DNA of 64,000 nucleotides from PHAA01 sp034927445 (GTDB lineage: Bacteria; Bacillota; Syntrophomonadia; Syntrophomonadales; Syntrophomonadaceae), in assembly GCA_034927445.1 (NCBI GenBank), contig JAYFPZ010000004.1, positions 1-64,000 on the forward strand. Reading direction: 5' to 3'. The notes beneath the pieces were generated by a model that worked only from the letters and a program-made list of their open reading frames with translations, did not search any database and was not told the origin of the DNA. Below are positions 42,826 to 52,191 of this stretch, piece after piece. Each line of letters starts with the position of its first letter. The stretch's first letter is position 1. Made by a program: the position numbers and the translations under genes.

Positions 42826-44610
42826 TCAGTAGGATACCGGTTGCAGGCTGTTATTGGGCAGGGTAAAGGAAAAGGTCGACCCCAGTCCCAGATTGCTTTC
42901 AACCGTTACCTGGCCTCCCAGATTCTCCACCAAATGCTTTACGATAGCCAGGCCCAGCCCTGTTCCCCCGGTTTTTCGGGATCTGGCTTTATCAACTCGA
43001 TAAAACCGCTCGAATATTCTGTTTATCTCTTTGGCGGGAATACCAATCCCCTTATCACTTATGCTTATTTTTACCCGGTCGTCCATCTCTTCCAGCTTGA
43101 CCTCTATTCTGCCTTCATCCAAACTATACTTTATCGCATTATCCAGCAAATTGGTCAGTATCTGGTTGATAGAATTGATATCACTTACCAATTCTATCGA
43201 CTGAGCCGGCTGATTATATTCAATGTTAATGCTTCTCAAGCGGGCCACCTTGATCATGCGGTCTACATTTTTCCTCACCAGTTGACCCAAATCAACCACC
43301 TGCATATTAAGACTGCTTTCATCGGATTCCAATTTGGACAACTCCAACAGATCATTTATCAATAGAGATAAACGCCGGGCTTCGTCATATATTATCTGGG
43401 TGAATTCCATTACATTCTCCGGGCTTTTGCCCCCCTCATCCAGCAGCGTCTCAGCAAAACCGCTTATAGTGGCTACCGGGGTTTTTAGCTCATGAGAAAC
43501 ATTGGCGATAAAATCCTTGCGCACCTTTTCCAGACGTTTAATCTCGGTTATATCATTTAATACCAGCAGAATATCCTGGGAGGTAACTTGTTGATTTCTA
43601 ATCGGAACTACGTTTACTTCAATGGTTCTGGCCCCCAGAGTATGCAGTATAATACTGCGTTTTACCGCTTGCATAGTGTTTCTGGCTTCATCAATCATAT
43701 CCAGTAATTCATAAGTACTTACGACCTCTATATACTGCCTGCCGATATAATCATCGCGCAGCCCCAGCAAGTATGCGGCGGCAGGATTGACATAGTTCAC
43801 CTTCCCCTCGGTTCCGATCATAACGATTCCATTGACCGTATTGTTAAGCAGGGCTTCAAGGCGCTGTTTTACTTCGGAAACTTCACACATGCTTTTCTCT
43901 ATATGTTGGCCCATATCATTAAAGGCCCGGGCCAATTCTCCCATTTCATCATCGGAACGGTACGAAGTCCGCCGCTTTAAATTGCCGGCGGCCATGTCTC
44001 TAACCGCCATAGTAATATCCTTGAGAGGATGAGAAAAGTATTCCGCCAAAATAAGACTGATAATTGCTGCCAGCAGACCACACAGAAAAAATGCTCCCAG
44101 GAGGGTGGACAGAAGATTTTTGTATATAGCCTGCAATTCTGACAGCGGCATAGCTATTCTCACTGCGCCGTTACTATCTCCGCTGTCAAATGGAACCGCT
44201 ACATACAGCATGTTTATTTTCAGAGTATCGCTGTAGCGTATTTCGATCCCGATTTCTCCATGTAAAGCCGCATATACTTCGGGCCGGCTGTTATGAATCT
44301 CCATGGTTTCGGATTGGGCTGAAGAATCGCCCAATACCACCCCATTGTCATCAATAATAGTAATTCGGGCAGCACTATCCTGGGCGGCCAAATTACATAT
44401 GTCCTGGAAGCTACGGGTTTCATTATCATTTGAGCTACGGTATTTGGTCATATCCGCCACTAGAAATGCTTCTTTGACCAGCCTTTCCTCAAGGCTGCTG
44501 AGATAATAATTCTTAAATTTAACAAAGACCACCCCCCCTAAAAGCGAGAGCAGGATGGTTATAATTAACAGGTAAGCGGATAGAAGCTTCCAGCGGTAGC
44601 TTTTAAGCAT
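42826..44610 (-). CDS. phoR: Phosphate regulon sensor histidine kinase PhoR
   Basis: A 594-aa membrane kinase: TM1 about residues 8-30, an extracytoplasmic sensor domain, TM2 about 165-190, HAMP, PAS (LLNNTVNGIVMIG), HisKA with the phosphorylated histidine in FIANVSHELKTPVATISGF, and HATPase boxes NLLDNAIKYS, DKGIGIPAKE and GGTGLGLAIVKHL. It should phosphorylate PhoP. ATG at 44610 overlaps the phoP stop and has TGAGGAG upstream. Long sensors like this are typical of Firmicutes PhoR. Confidence 0.92.
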   Translation of the reverse strand: MLKSYRWKLLSAYLLIITILLSLLGGVVFVKFKNYYLSSLEERLVKEAFLVADMTKYRSSNDNETRSFQDICNLAAQDSAARITIIDDNGVVLGDSSAQSETMEIHNSRPEVYAALHGEIGIEIRYSDTLKINMLYVAVPFDSGDSNGAVRIAMPLSELQAIYKNLLSTLLGAFFLCGLLAAIISLILAEYFSHPLKDITMAVRDMAAGNLKRRTSYRSDDEMGELARAFNDMGQHIEKSMCEVSEVKQRLEALLNNTVNGIVMIGTEGKVNYVNPAAAYLLGLRDDYIGRQYIEVVSTYELLDMIDEARNTMQAVKRSIILHTLGARTIEVNVVPIRNQQVTSQDILLVLNDITEIKRLEKVRKDFIANVSHELKTPVATISGFAETLLDEGGKSPENVMEFTQIIYDEARRLSLLINDLLELSKLESDESSLNMQVVDLGQLVRKNVDRMIKVARLRSINIEYNQPAQSIELVSDINSINQILTNLLDNAIKYSLDEGRIEVKLEEMDDRVKISISDKGIGIPAKEINRIFERFYRVDKARSRKTGGTGLGLAIVKHLVENLGGQVTVESNLGLGSTFSFTLPNNSLQPVSY

Positions 44611-45307
44611 CAAATTTCTCCTCAAATTTATAGCCCAAGCCGCGGACGGTTTTAATATACTTGGGATCACGGCTGTCCTGCTCAATTTTCTCTCTCAATT
44701 TACTGATGTGAACATCCAGAACCCTCGTACTGACACTATCGTTGTAATCCCACAATACCTGCAGCAGGTAATCACGCTTCAATACCCGGCCTTTGTTTCT
44801 GATCAAGAGTTCCAGTAATTCATACTCTTTCAGGGTTAATTCCAATAATTCACCATTCTGATAAATTTCATATTTTTCGGGTTTGATCACAAAATCACCG
44901 GCTACGATTTCATGAGTGGGCTTCACTGGTTCAGAATTGTCATTCCTGCGTCTCAGCACAGCTTTGACCCGAGCCACCAATTCACGGACACTAAAAGGTT
45001 TCGTAACATAGTCATCCGCACCCATTTCCAGCCCCAGCACCCGGTCTATCTCGTCATCACGAGCGGTCAGCATTATGATGGGGGTGGTTACCTTTTCATG
45101 CCTTAATTCCCGGCATATTTCCATACCATCTTTGCCCGGCAGCATGAGATCCAGAATAATAAGATCCGGCTTCTCCTGTAACACCATGGGCACCGCTTCA
45201 TTCCCGTCATTTACAGCCAAAGCCGTAAAACCTTCTTTACTGAGGTTATAGGTTATTAACCTTACCAGGGCTTCTTCGTCATCCACCACCAAAATTTTAC
45301 CGTTCAT
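44603..45307 (-). CDS. phoP: Phosphate regulon response regulator PhoP (PhoB)
   Basis: A 234-aa OmpR-type regulator: receiver with LVVDDEEALVR, phosphorylated Asp in LIILDLMLPGKDG, TARDDE and KPFSVREL, then a winged helix with LTLKEYELLELLIRNKG and ISKLREKIE. It is the likely protein that binds the PHO boxes of this window. ATG at 45307 with GGAGGTAA. Hexamers upstream (45320, 45341, 45357) are not in 11-bp phase, so autoregulation is not clear from sequence. Confidence 0.93.
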   Translation of the reverse strand: MNGKILVVDDEEALVRLITYNLSKEGFTALAVNDGNEAVPMVLQEKPDLIILDLMLPGKDGMEICRELRHEKVTTPIIMLTARDDEIDRVLGLEMGADDYVTKPFSVRELVARVKAVLRRRNDNSEPVKPTHEIVAGDFVIKPEKYEIYQNGELLELTLKEYELLELLIRNKGRVLKRDYLLQVLWDYNDSVSTRVLDVHISKLREKIEQDSRDPKYIKTVRGLGYKFEEKFDA

Positions 45308-45363
45308 AATCTTACCTCCAGTAATATTCAAATCGACTATTGTTAAGATCGATGATTGTAATG

Positions 45364-45393
45364 TCAAAGGGGCTCTGCTAACAACCCCTTTGA
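45364..45393 (-). terminator. Hairpin after the nucleoside kinase gene
   Basis: TCAAAGGGG and CCCCTTTGA form a perfect 9-bp stem with a 12-nt loop just after the kinase stop codon. The following minus-strand sequence has only a short T stretch, so termination may be partial with read-through into phoP. Confidence 0.5.
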
Positions 45394-45397
45394 CAAT

Positions 45398-47071
45398 CTA
45401 AGCTTCAAACCAGCTGCCGCCAATGAATTCCCGCAAAATTGAATTGGGTGGTATATTGTTGGAGGGAATCACCCGGAAATAGCTCAGGAAGCGCAGCAGC
45501 CGGCTGGCTTCAATATGTTCCGGCTGCTCGTTGCTGATCGCCTCCAGCAGAGGTTCTACATAAAGTTTTAAGACTGCCAGTTCGTATACCAGGGATGAGT
45601 TAAACATAACATCAGCGTTTTCCTGATAGGTAAATATATTCTTTTCTTCACCCCTTCGCACCGACGGCCAGCATTTGATGGTATTCTGAGCGGAATAGCC
45701 TCTGGTGCGGGCGTCCCTGAGTATCCGCCTGATCAGGCGACTGTCGGTGGTCGGAATACGGTTGCTGTAATCAACATTTAGTTGGGTCAGAGCGCTGATA
45801 TAAATCTTGAATTTATTAATCAAGGGTATCCGCCAGGTCAAACGCTCATTCAGGCCATGTATGCCTTCAATGATTATGGGCTCGCCGGGCGGTACTTGGA
45901 GAAATATCCCGCGTTTTTCACTGAAGCCGGTCTTGAAATTATATATGGGAATCTCTACTTCTTCTCCTTTAATCAAACGGGTGAGGTGATCATTAAATAA
46001 ATCAATATCCAATGCATCCAAGGATTCAAAATCATAATTGCCGTACTCATCCCGGGGAGTGCGGCCGCGGTCAACAAAATAATTATCCAGTGAAACCGAA
46101 ACCGGCCTGCGGCCATTGACCCGCAATTGAATCAAAAGACGCTGGGCAAAGGTAGTCTTGCCGGAAGACGAGGGTCCTGATATCAAAACCAGCCTGATGC
46201 TGGGATTGGCGCATATGGTATCGGCAATATAGGCTATCTTTTTTTCGTGCAGAGCCTCGTTGACCCGGATTATATCGTCAACTTCACCCTTGGTGATCAT
46301 TTCATTTAAAGCCGCCAGGTGCGGCACGTGGAGCATTTCTGCCCAGTCCTTGGCCTCCTGGTGAATCATAGCCAATTTTTTCTGTTCATGATAGGGTTTC
46401 TGCAGATCAATATCACCTACCTCCGGGGTTCTTAAAATCATACCCGGCGAGAGGTACAGCAGCTTAAATTTGCCCAAAACCCCGGTTCGATTGACCATAT
46501 ATCCATAAAAGTATTCGATGAAACCATCCAACTCATAGACATGAGCCGCCTCCTTGTCCCGATAGCGCAGCAGTTTGACTTTATCATCCTGCTCCTGTTG
46601 CGCAAATATGCGCCGGGCTTCCTGATTCTCAACCAGGTATTTTTTTATGGGCAAATCCTGAGCAACTATAGCTCGCATACGTTCCTGGATCTGTTCTATT
46701 TCGTTATCGGTAGTGGCACATCCCAAAAACTCGCAAAACAGGCCGTTGGATAAGGTATGCTTGATCATCAGAGTACGGTCCGGAAACAAATCCCGGCAGG
46801 CTTTAATTAATAGAAAAGAAGCACTGCGGCGATATATCCTTAACCCGGCTTCGCTTGTAGTATCTACCAGTTCCACCTCACAGTCAACATCTAAAGAATA
46901 ATGCAGATCTCTGAGGGTGTTGTTGATTATTCCTGCAACTATAGTGTACGGCCATTTCGGAGCAATATCGGTGACCAATTCCGCCAGCAGTGAACCTTGG
47001 CCAACCTTGAAAGACCCCAACTCTTTAACAGTTACATTGATGGGCTGGTTATTATCGCGTGTTATTGTCAT
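45398..47071 (-). CDS. TGS-domain nucleoside kinase (uridine kinase-like)
   Basis: A 557-aa three-part protein: an N-terminal TGS and ThrRS-second-additional-like region (to about 220), then a P-loop kinase domain with GPSSSGKTTFAQRL, LDNYFVDRGRTPRDE and GIHGLNERLT. This fused uridine-kinase family is widespread in Clostridia. It phosphorylates nucleosides; the exact substrate is not clear. ATG at 47071 has GGGGAG eight bases upstream. No PHO box precedes it. Confidence 0.88.
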   Translation of the reverse strand: MTITRDNNQPINVTVKELGSFKVGQGSLLAELVTDIAPKWPYTIVAGIINNTLRDLHYSLDVDCEVELVDTTSEAGLRIYRRSASFLLIKACRDLFPDRTLMIKHTLSNGLFCEFLGCATTDNEIEQIQERMRAIVAQDLPIKKYLVENQEARRIFAQQEQDDKVKLLRYRDKEAAHVYELDGFIEYFYGYMVNRTGVLGKFKLLYLSPGMILRTPEVGDIDLQKPYHEQKKLAMIHQEAKDWAEMLHVPHLAALNEMITKGEVDDIIRVNEALHEKKIAYIADTICANPSIRLVLISGPSSSGKTTFAQRLLIQLRVNGRRPVSVSLDNYFVDRGRTPRDEYGNYDFESLDALDIDLFNDHLTRLIKGEEVEIPIYNFKTGFSEKRGIFLQVPPGEPIIIEGIHGLNERLTWRIPLINKFKIYISALTQLNVDYSNRIPTTDSRLIRRILRDARTRGYSAQNTIKCWPSVRRGEEKNIFTYQENADVMFNSSLVYELAVLKLYVEPLLEAISNEQPEHIEASRLLRFLSYFRVIPSNNIPPNSILREFIGGSWFEA

Positions 47072-47162
47072 CACTAATTCTCCCCTCTGGATGTTAGTAT
47101 TATTATATACTATTTATCATCGCCGAATGAGGGCAGTTGATAAAGTATCACTGGTTGGGACA

Positions 47163-47187
47163 ATAAAAGCCGAACCATTTCGGGCTT
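47163..47187 (-). terminator. Terminator of the GGDEF-EAL gene
   Basis: AAGCCGAA pairs with TTCGGGCTT (one bulged base), with TTTTATTG following on the minus strand, about 45 bp after the stop codon. Confidence 0.65.
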
Positions 47188-47228
47188 ATATAAATTGAGA
47201 TTGGAAATCATAAAGGAACAGGAATGGT

Positions 47229-49571
47229 TCAGGGGGAAATAGTCACCGTTGTACGGAATGGTCGGTATACTTCATAACAACTTCCTTGAATTGACTTGGC
47301 AACTTTTTTTACATCAGCCGCAACCTCACCAAGTTCTAAATGGTTGGCGTAATCCTTGAATTCATTACTTACCCCTGCAATCGAAATGCTCATAATGGGA
47401 AAGTCGGCATAACTGCCTTTGCGGTCGCGGGCGGTAATATAGCCCAATTGCAGGGTCTCGGAGTCATAAAAATTAACGATCCCTTCATCAAATAGTTTAA
47501 TGACCTGGCCGGCAATTGCTGAAGCACGGTCGGGGGTAGTCACCACTAAAAAGTCGTCTCCGCCCACATGCCCGATCAGGTCATTAATATTTCCATACTC
47601 CAAAACCACTTTGGTAATGGTCTGGGCCACAAACACCAGCACCCTGTCTCCCTGTTCAAAACCAAAGCGATCATTATAGGCTTTAAAATTGTCCAAATCA
47701 AAATATAGTATCATCATCTTTTTTTCATTGTTGTTTAATTCGTTGATAATACGTTCGGTTATACACCGGTTACCCTGCAAGCCGGTTAAAGGGTTGGAAT
47801 CTTTGGCCTGTTCTACATTTAATTTGGCCATAGCGCTTAGCAGAAAACCAACCGAGACAATCCCGCAGTACCGATCGTTCCGGGTTATAACCAAATAGTC
47901 ATTAGTACCGCTTTCCAGCCGGCGTGATACTAACCGGGATGCATCTTCCAGCGGGGTTGTCCAGGGTATAACCAAGGGATCGGAGTCCATAAATTCAGAG
48001 ACGGGCCGTTTTATAAACAGGTCGTATCCGTAGCGGGTTCCCAACATAGCAAACAATCGGTCGCGCATAACCAGACCTACCGGTCTCATATCTTCGCAAA
48101 CTACCACTCCGTGCATAATCTTATTTTCCTTAAACATATCCACTACTTGGCCAACCAGCGTATCTGGAGCAATACATTTATTGTAAGTGACGATGTCTCC
48201 TATTTTTTTCTGAATTGAATAAGGGTTGGTTTTATATTGGGCATAGCACAACTGGACTTTTTCGCGAACTTTTTGGTTTATTTCCGGTATCATGGCTCCC
48301 GGTCTGGCCAGCAAGAATCCCTGTCCGTAATCGCAGCCGCTATTGCTTAGGACCTCCAATTCTTCTTTGGTTTCAATTCCTTCGGCAATTATTTGGGAGT
48401 TAATCTTGGAACAGAAATCAACAAATGTTTCCATCATCGCTCTTTTAATAGGGATTTTATCGATGTCCCGGACTAAAGACATATCCATTTTTACAAACTC
48501 GGGATTCAGTTCGGCAATGGCCTGCAAGCTGGAATACCCGGACCCGGCATCATCAATCGCGATCAGGAAACCCTGGTTGCGATAGTAACGCAAGGCCCCT
48601 CTCAGATTGCTATAATTTTCAATCTCACTTCTTTCAGTCAGCTCCAAGACCACATTACTGAAACTGATACCGTTTTTGCGCAATACTTCCTGGAAAAGTC
48701 CCTGGTGGTAATTTAACGGGTTCAAAACCAGAGGGTTGATATTCAAAAAAAGATAGCTGTTGCCAAGTCCGGCCACTGCGTTGGTGACGGCAAGACTATT
48801 GCACAATTCTTCCAGTTCCAGCAAACAGTTATATTTATCAGCAGCGGCAAACAGTTGGACCGGATATTCATAAATTGTATTTTCCGGACCTCTGGACAGA
48901 GCCTCATATCCCATAATATCTCCGCTTTTCAATGAAACTATGGGCTGGTAAACGGTCTTAATTTTTTTCTGGTTGATAATCCGGCGCATCAATTGCCAGT
49001 CTGCATGTTCCCCCGCGCTTACATAGTTTTTGGCGGCGTAAGTCGCTTCCTTCACACATTTGTAAATCTGGGATTCAATATGATAACCCGGGGTATAGTT
49101 GATATCGGTATAGCCTATATGCAATTTAACCAGTTGGTTGAGATCTAAACACTGCATGGTTTCATTGATGGCTTTTTCAAAGATTTTTTTCATCTCGGTA
49201 TATTCGTGCTGATAACCATTCATAAACTGGGGGGCATCAATAAATATCAGAAAATCGTCGCCGCCCAGGCTGCATACTCCGTATTTTTCCCTTAGTCCGG
49301 CAAAATAGACCGGTGTTTCCCGCAGCGTTTTGGCTGTTACTTTAAGCACCTTGTCACAGATCTCCTGACCATAAACAGTCTCAATATCTTTGAAGTTGAC
49401 TATATCCAGATAAATCAAACCAAGCTTTACTTTCACAAGGTGACTTTCAATCAGGGGAAACAGGGTTACCAGATTGGGCAAATCCGTAACCCGGTCAATT
49501 GTAAAAGTATTGTCAATCTGACTGGGATTAATAAGCTTCATTATTCGGTTTATTTGTGGTAATAGTTTCAA
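47229..49571 (-). CDS. GGDEF-EAL-CBS-GGDEF cyclic-di-GMP protein
   Basis: A 780-aa protein: an N-terminal GGDEF-like domain (CSLGGDDFLIF), an EAL domain (GYEALSRG, LELTERSEIENY, IDDAGSGYSSL, AEGIETKEELE), a CBS pair (about 455-575) and a C-terminal GGDEF-like domain (IGHVGGDDFLVV). Both cyclase motifs read GGDDF, and the EAL motifs needed for phosphodiesterase action appear kept. Net effect is likely c-di-GMP breakdown or sensing. TTG start at 49571 with GGAGGG ten bases upstream. A PHO cluster lies upstream. Confidence 0.88.
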   Translation of the reverse strand: MKLLPQINRIMKLINPSQIDNTFTIDRVTDLPNLVTLFPLIESHLVKVKLGLIYLDIVNFKDIETVYGQEICDKVLKVTAKTLRETPVYFAGLREKYGVCSLGGDDFLIFIDAPQFMNGYQHEYTEMKKIFEKAINETMQCLDLNQLVKLHIGYTDINYTPGYHIESQIYKCVKEATYAAKNYVSAGEHADWQLMRRIINQKKIKTVYQPIVSLKSGDIMGYEALSRGPENTIYEYPVQLFAAADKYNCLLELEELCNSLAVTNAVAGLGNSYLFLNINPLVLNPLNYHQGLFQEVLRKNGISFSNVVLELTERSEIENYSNLRGALRYYRNQGFLIAIDDAGSGYSSLQAIAELNPEFVKMDMSLVRDIDKIPIKRAMMETFVDFCSKINSQIIAEGIETKEELEVLSNSGCDYGQGFLLARPGAMIPEINQKVREKVQLCYAQYKTNPYSIQKKIGDIVTYNKCIAPDTLVGQVVDMFKENKIMHGVVVCEDMRPVGLVMRDRLFAMLGTRYGYDLFIKRPVSEFMDSDPLVIPWTTPLEDASRLVSRRLESGTNDYLVITRNDRYCGIVSVGFLLSAMAKLNVEQAKDSNPLTGLQGNRCITERIINELNNNEKKMMILYFDLDNFKAYNDRFGFEQGDRVLVFVAQTITKVVLEYGNINDLIGHVGGDDFLVVTTPDRASAIAGQVIKLFDEGIVNFYDSETLQLGYITARDRKGSYADFPIMSISIAGVSNEFKDYANHLELGEVAADVKKVAKSIQGSCYEVYRPFRTTVTISP

Positions 49572-49648
49572 ACTCTTATTACCCTCCACCTGTTTTCTAT
49601 CTATATCGACGTTTTTATACCTATTAATAGTTTATATTAAGATATTTA

Positions 49649-49709
49649 TGTAAAATCTTTCCATGATTTATATATTCATTTTTTAACCGCCATGTAAATA
49701 GAGTGTAAA
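49649..49709 (-). promoter_or_regulatory. PHO box for the GGDEF-EAL gene
   Basis: Three exact plus-strand TGTAAA hexamers at 49649, 49693 and 49704 are 44 and 11 bp apart. On the minus strand they read TTTACA. They lie 78-138 bp before the start codon and between this gene and the DUF763 terminator. Confidence 0.7.
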
Positions 49710-49721
49710 TCCCAATAACAA

Positions 49722-49748
49722 AGGGATCGCCTGCCTAAGGCGATCCCT
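49722..49748 (-). terminator. Rho-independent terminator of the DUF763 gene
   Basis: AGGGATCGCC pairs with GGCGATCCCT around a 7-nt loop, followed by TTTGTTATT on the minus strand, 34 bp after the stop codon. Confidence 0.85.
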
Positions 49749-49781
49749 GCTTATAATTTATACCAATGCTAAATTGTCTGC

Positions 49782-50999
49782 CTAAAACAGCTCAGGCTGC
49801 ATGTATTTTGACTGGGGGCGACCGGCAGCAGTCCGGTTCCTTGTCGCTTCATCCCCCTGGCGGCTCATTGCCGGTGCTTCCTGTCTCCCGGTTTTTCCCG
49901 GGATGGCTCTTACGTTTATGACTTCACTATGCCATTCCGCCAGTTTGCGCAGAGCCTGCAGCTGCTCCCCATGACCGGTGCGGGAACGCTGCAGCGCCCG
50001 GCGCAAGGTGTGATAGGAGTTTTCCAGGTCCGGTTCATTTACCGGAAAGGGAAATCCGTCTTTCCCGCCGTGGGCGAAGGCATAGCGCACCGGATCAGCA
50101 TAACTGGGTTTAACCCCATAGGCAACTTCAGCCACCAGGCACAAAGCCCGTAAGGTCCCGGGTCCGACCCCTTTAATCTGCAGCAGTTCTTCGAAATTCT
50201 GCGGTTGCTGTTCATAAGCGGCATATAATGACTTGTTTAAATAAGCGGTGCGGGGAATAGAATGGCGCCGGGGCATATCCAGGGCCGGAATTTTATCTGC
50301 TATTAATTTTAACTCCCGGATCAACGTTTCCGGGCGCACTTTAATCATCTCGCTGCTGAGACTGCGTACATCCCAGTTGTCCCGGGCCACCAGGTTAAGG
50401 GTATCTCCTCTGCAGTCGCAGCAGATGGCGGACTGAGGCTCCTCCGTAAAATCATTGACGCTGGAACTCAACCAGTGATAACGCCGGGCTTGCTGAACCT
50501 CTTCATTCATACCCTGCTGAATTACCGCCCATTCGCCCTGATCGGTAAAAACAAAGAAATGGTGATATATTTGATAACCGTCCTGAACCGCGGCACTATC
50601 GACCTTAGCCGCCATTTTGCTGGCATATATCAATTTACTGACATCACAGTTCAAGGAATGCTTATCGGCAGCCGCTTGAATCTGCAACGGTGTATTCCGG
50701 GCGGTCCGGCCTTTGCCGCCGGCCAGAAACAGTCCCGCCCGGGGGCCAATTTCATTCAGACCTTCTTTTAAAGCCCCGCACACGGTGGTGGTAACCCCGG
50801 GTGAATGCCAGTCAAACCCGACCACGCAGCCCAGGGCCTGAAACCAGTAAGGATTGGACAACCGCCGGAGAACTTCCGAAATTCCAAAATCCTCAATAAT
50901 GACCTCGATAATGGCTGCGCTTAGCGCCTTCATATGGACAAACAGCCAGGGCGGGCATTTCCCCCCGTGCAGCGGCAGGCTGGCGGTTCCGGTTTTCAT
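49782..50999 (-). CDS. DUF763 protein with helix-hairpin-helix motif
   Basis: A 405-aa protein that starts TGTASLPLHGGKCPPWLF, the DUF763 signature, and holds a helix-hairpin-helix in LQIKGVGPGTLRALCLVAEV, a DNA-binding element common in repair enzymes. The C-terminal 60 residues are low in conserved structure. Function is unknown. ATG at 50999 with AAGGG nine bases upstream is chosen over two earlier starts because the family begins there. A LexA-type box lies 59-72 bp upstream. Confidence 0.85.
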   Translation of the reverse strand: MKTGTASLPLHGGKCPPWLFVHMKALSAAIIEVIIEDFGISEVLRRLSNPYWFQALGCVVGFDWHSPGVTTTVCGALKEGLNEIGPRAGLFLAGGKGRTARNTPLQIQAAADKHSLNCDVSKLIYASKMAAKVDSAAVQDGYQIYHHFFVFTDQGEWAVIQQGMNEEVQQARRYHWLSSSVNDFTEEPQSAICCDCRGDTLNLVARDNWDVRSLSSEMIKVRPETLIRELKLIADKIPALDMPRRHSIPRTAYLNKSLYAAYEQQPQNFEELLQIKGVGPGTLRALCLVAEVAYGVKPSYADPVRYAFAHGGKDGFPFPVNEPDLENSYHTLRRALQRSRTGHGEQLQALRKLAEWHSEVINVRAIPGKTGRQEAPAMSRQGDEATRNRTAAGRPQSKYMQPELF

Positions 51000-51057
51000 G
51001 CGTTCAAACCCTTTCATTAGTCCTTTCTCAAAGTTTAGCACAAATTCGCTTCTACGG

Positions 51058-51071
51058 CAAACATATGTTCC
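51058..51071 (-). promoter_or_regulatory. Putative LexA (DinR) SOS box for DUF763
   Basis: Plus-strand CAAACATATGTTCC differs in one base from the Bacillus SOS box consensus CGAACRNRYGTTYC and is a near palindrome. The position just upstream of the DUF763 gene fits a repressor site. It is based on one motif only. Confidence 0.55.
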
Positions 51072-51176
51072 CTATTGTTGTTTTAATTACCTTCCTATGC
51101 TTCGCACCATTTATTTATCCGGCGGCTAACAAGGACTTACATCAAACGTCGCCGCTCCTGGTACGAACGGTTACAG

Positions 51177-52118
51177 TCAGTCATTATCGACCAGTTCCCA
51201 ATCCTCCTGTTCCATAGGGATGGTGTTGATTGCCTGGAAAGACGCCATTGATCTTTTATCCAACAGGATATTAATTACATTGGCGTCTATTTGCCAATAA
51301 GCCTTTCGAGCAACCAGGTTGATCACCATATTTTTGCGGTACTCCCGGTTGGAATCATTAAATATTATACTGACACTGATACTGTAGGAATTATCCGCGA
51401 CCTTTTTGATATTCTCCGCTCTGATGGTTTCAATGCTGCCCAGATTTTCCATCATCGGCATGATATCATCCTCGGAGTTAACCAGCTTTCCCGCTATGTT
51501 TAGCTCGTGCTGATTAAGGGCGGTAAAAAAAACCGTGAGAATCTCAGCCGGAGTCAGGGACTGCAGCTGCTGGTCCACCACGTTGCCTGCTTTCCAGACC
51601 ATCATTTGATGCGCCAGATCAACTCTATTGCTCGCATGCGTCTTGCAGTCCCTGAAGTGAATGCAGAAATGGCCGTCGAAATTATTGTTCTGTATTGCTC
51701 CCTGTCCATGAGGCATGCCGTTCATGGAGGCCGCAATCCTCAGGCCATTTTTTAACTGCAGAATAACGGCCTTGCGCCGCCAGCCCCATTTGCCCGCATA
51801 GATACTTTTCATAATGGCAGTATCATTGGCGGTAAGAGGCTGGACATCGGCGTGGTTGGATCCACCCCGGCGCTGAACTTCAAACTGCATGCCGGTATCA
51901 TAATCAACGACAGTGGCTTTCGCACTTTTGGGAAAGATCTTGTCAACCGCATCCCAGCTTAAAAATTCACCGTAGGGCACCTTCTCGTCCAAATCCGATA
52001 TCTGCCCTTCCGGGGGCTCAAGACTTAATCTGCAGATCAGCATTATGCCGATTAGCAATAAAAATGTGCCGCTTACTATCCCAACTATCATTCTGCCGGC
52101 GCGCTTATCTATTTGCAA
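51177..52118 (-). CDS. Membrane-anchored protein of unknown function
   Basis: A 313-aa protein with one N-terminal transmembrane helix (about residues 10-30) and an extracytoplasmic part. The conserved core runs SNHADVQPLTANDTAIM, GKWGWRRKAVILQL, AASMNGMPHGQG, DGHFCIHFRDCKTH and VDLAHQMM; I recall this as a recurrent Clostridia hypothetical. The Cys-His cluster is suggestive of an L,D-transpeptidase-like active site, but that is not established. TTG start with AAGGAGG eight bases upstream; it follows pheT by 73 bp on the same strand. Confidence 0.75.
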   Translation of the reverse strand: MQIDKRAGRMIVGIVSGTFLLLIGIMLICRLSLEPPEGQISDLDEKVPYGEFLSWDAVDKIFPKSAKATVVDYDTGMQFEVQRRGGSNHADVQPLTANDTAIMKSIYAGKWGWRRKAVILQLKNGLRIAASMNGMPHGQGAIQNNNFDGHFCIHFRDCKTHASNRVDLAHQMMVWKAGNVVDQQLQSLTPAEILTVFFTALNQHELNIAGKLVNSEDDIMPMMENLGSIETIRAENIKKVADNSYSISVSIIFNDSNREYRKNMVINLVARKAYWQIDANVINILLDKRSMASFQAINTIPMEQEDWELVDND

Positions 52119-52191
52119 AAATAAAACCTCCTTTTCGCATTTATATACGCCGGAGGTTTATTTATTCGTATAGTTTATTAGTTGTCCGCGT

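Noticed and set aside
45320..45362. PHO box upstream of phoP
   Set aside because: Three TGTAA-like hexamers are present but spaced 21 and 16 bp, so not in helical phase; no claim of autoregulation is made.
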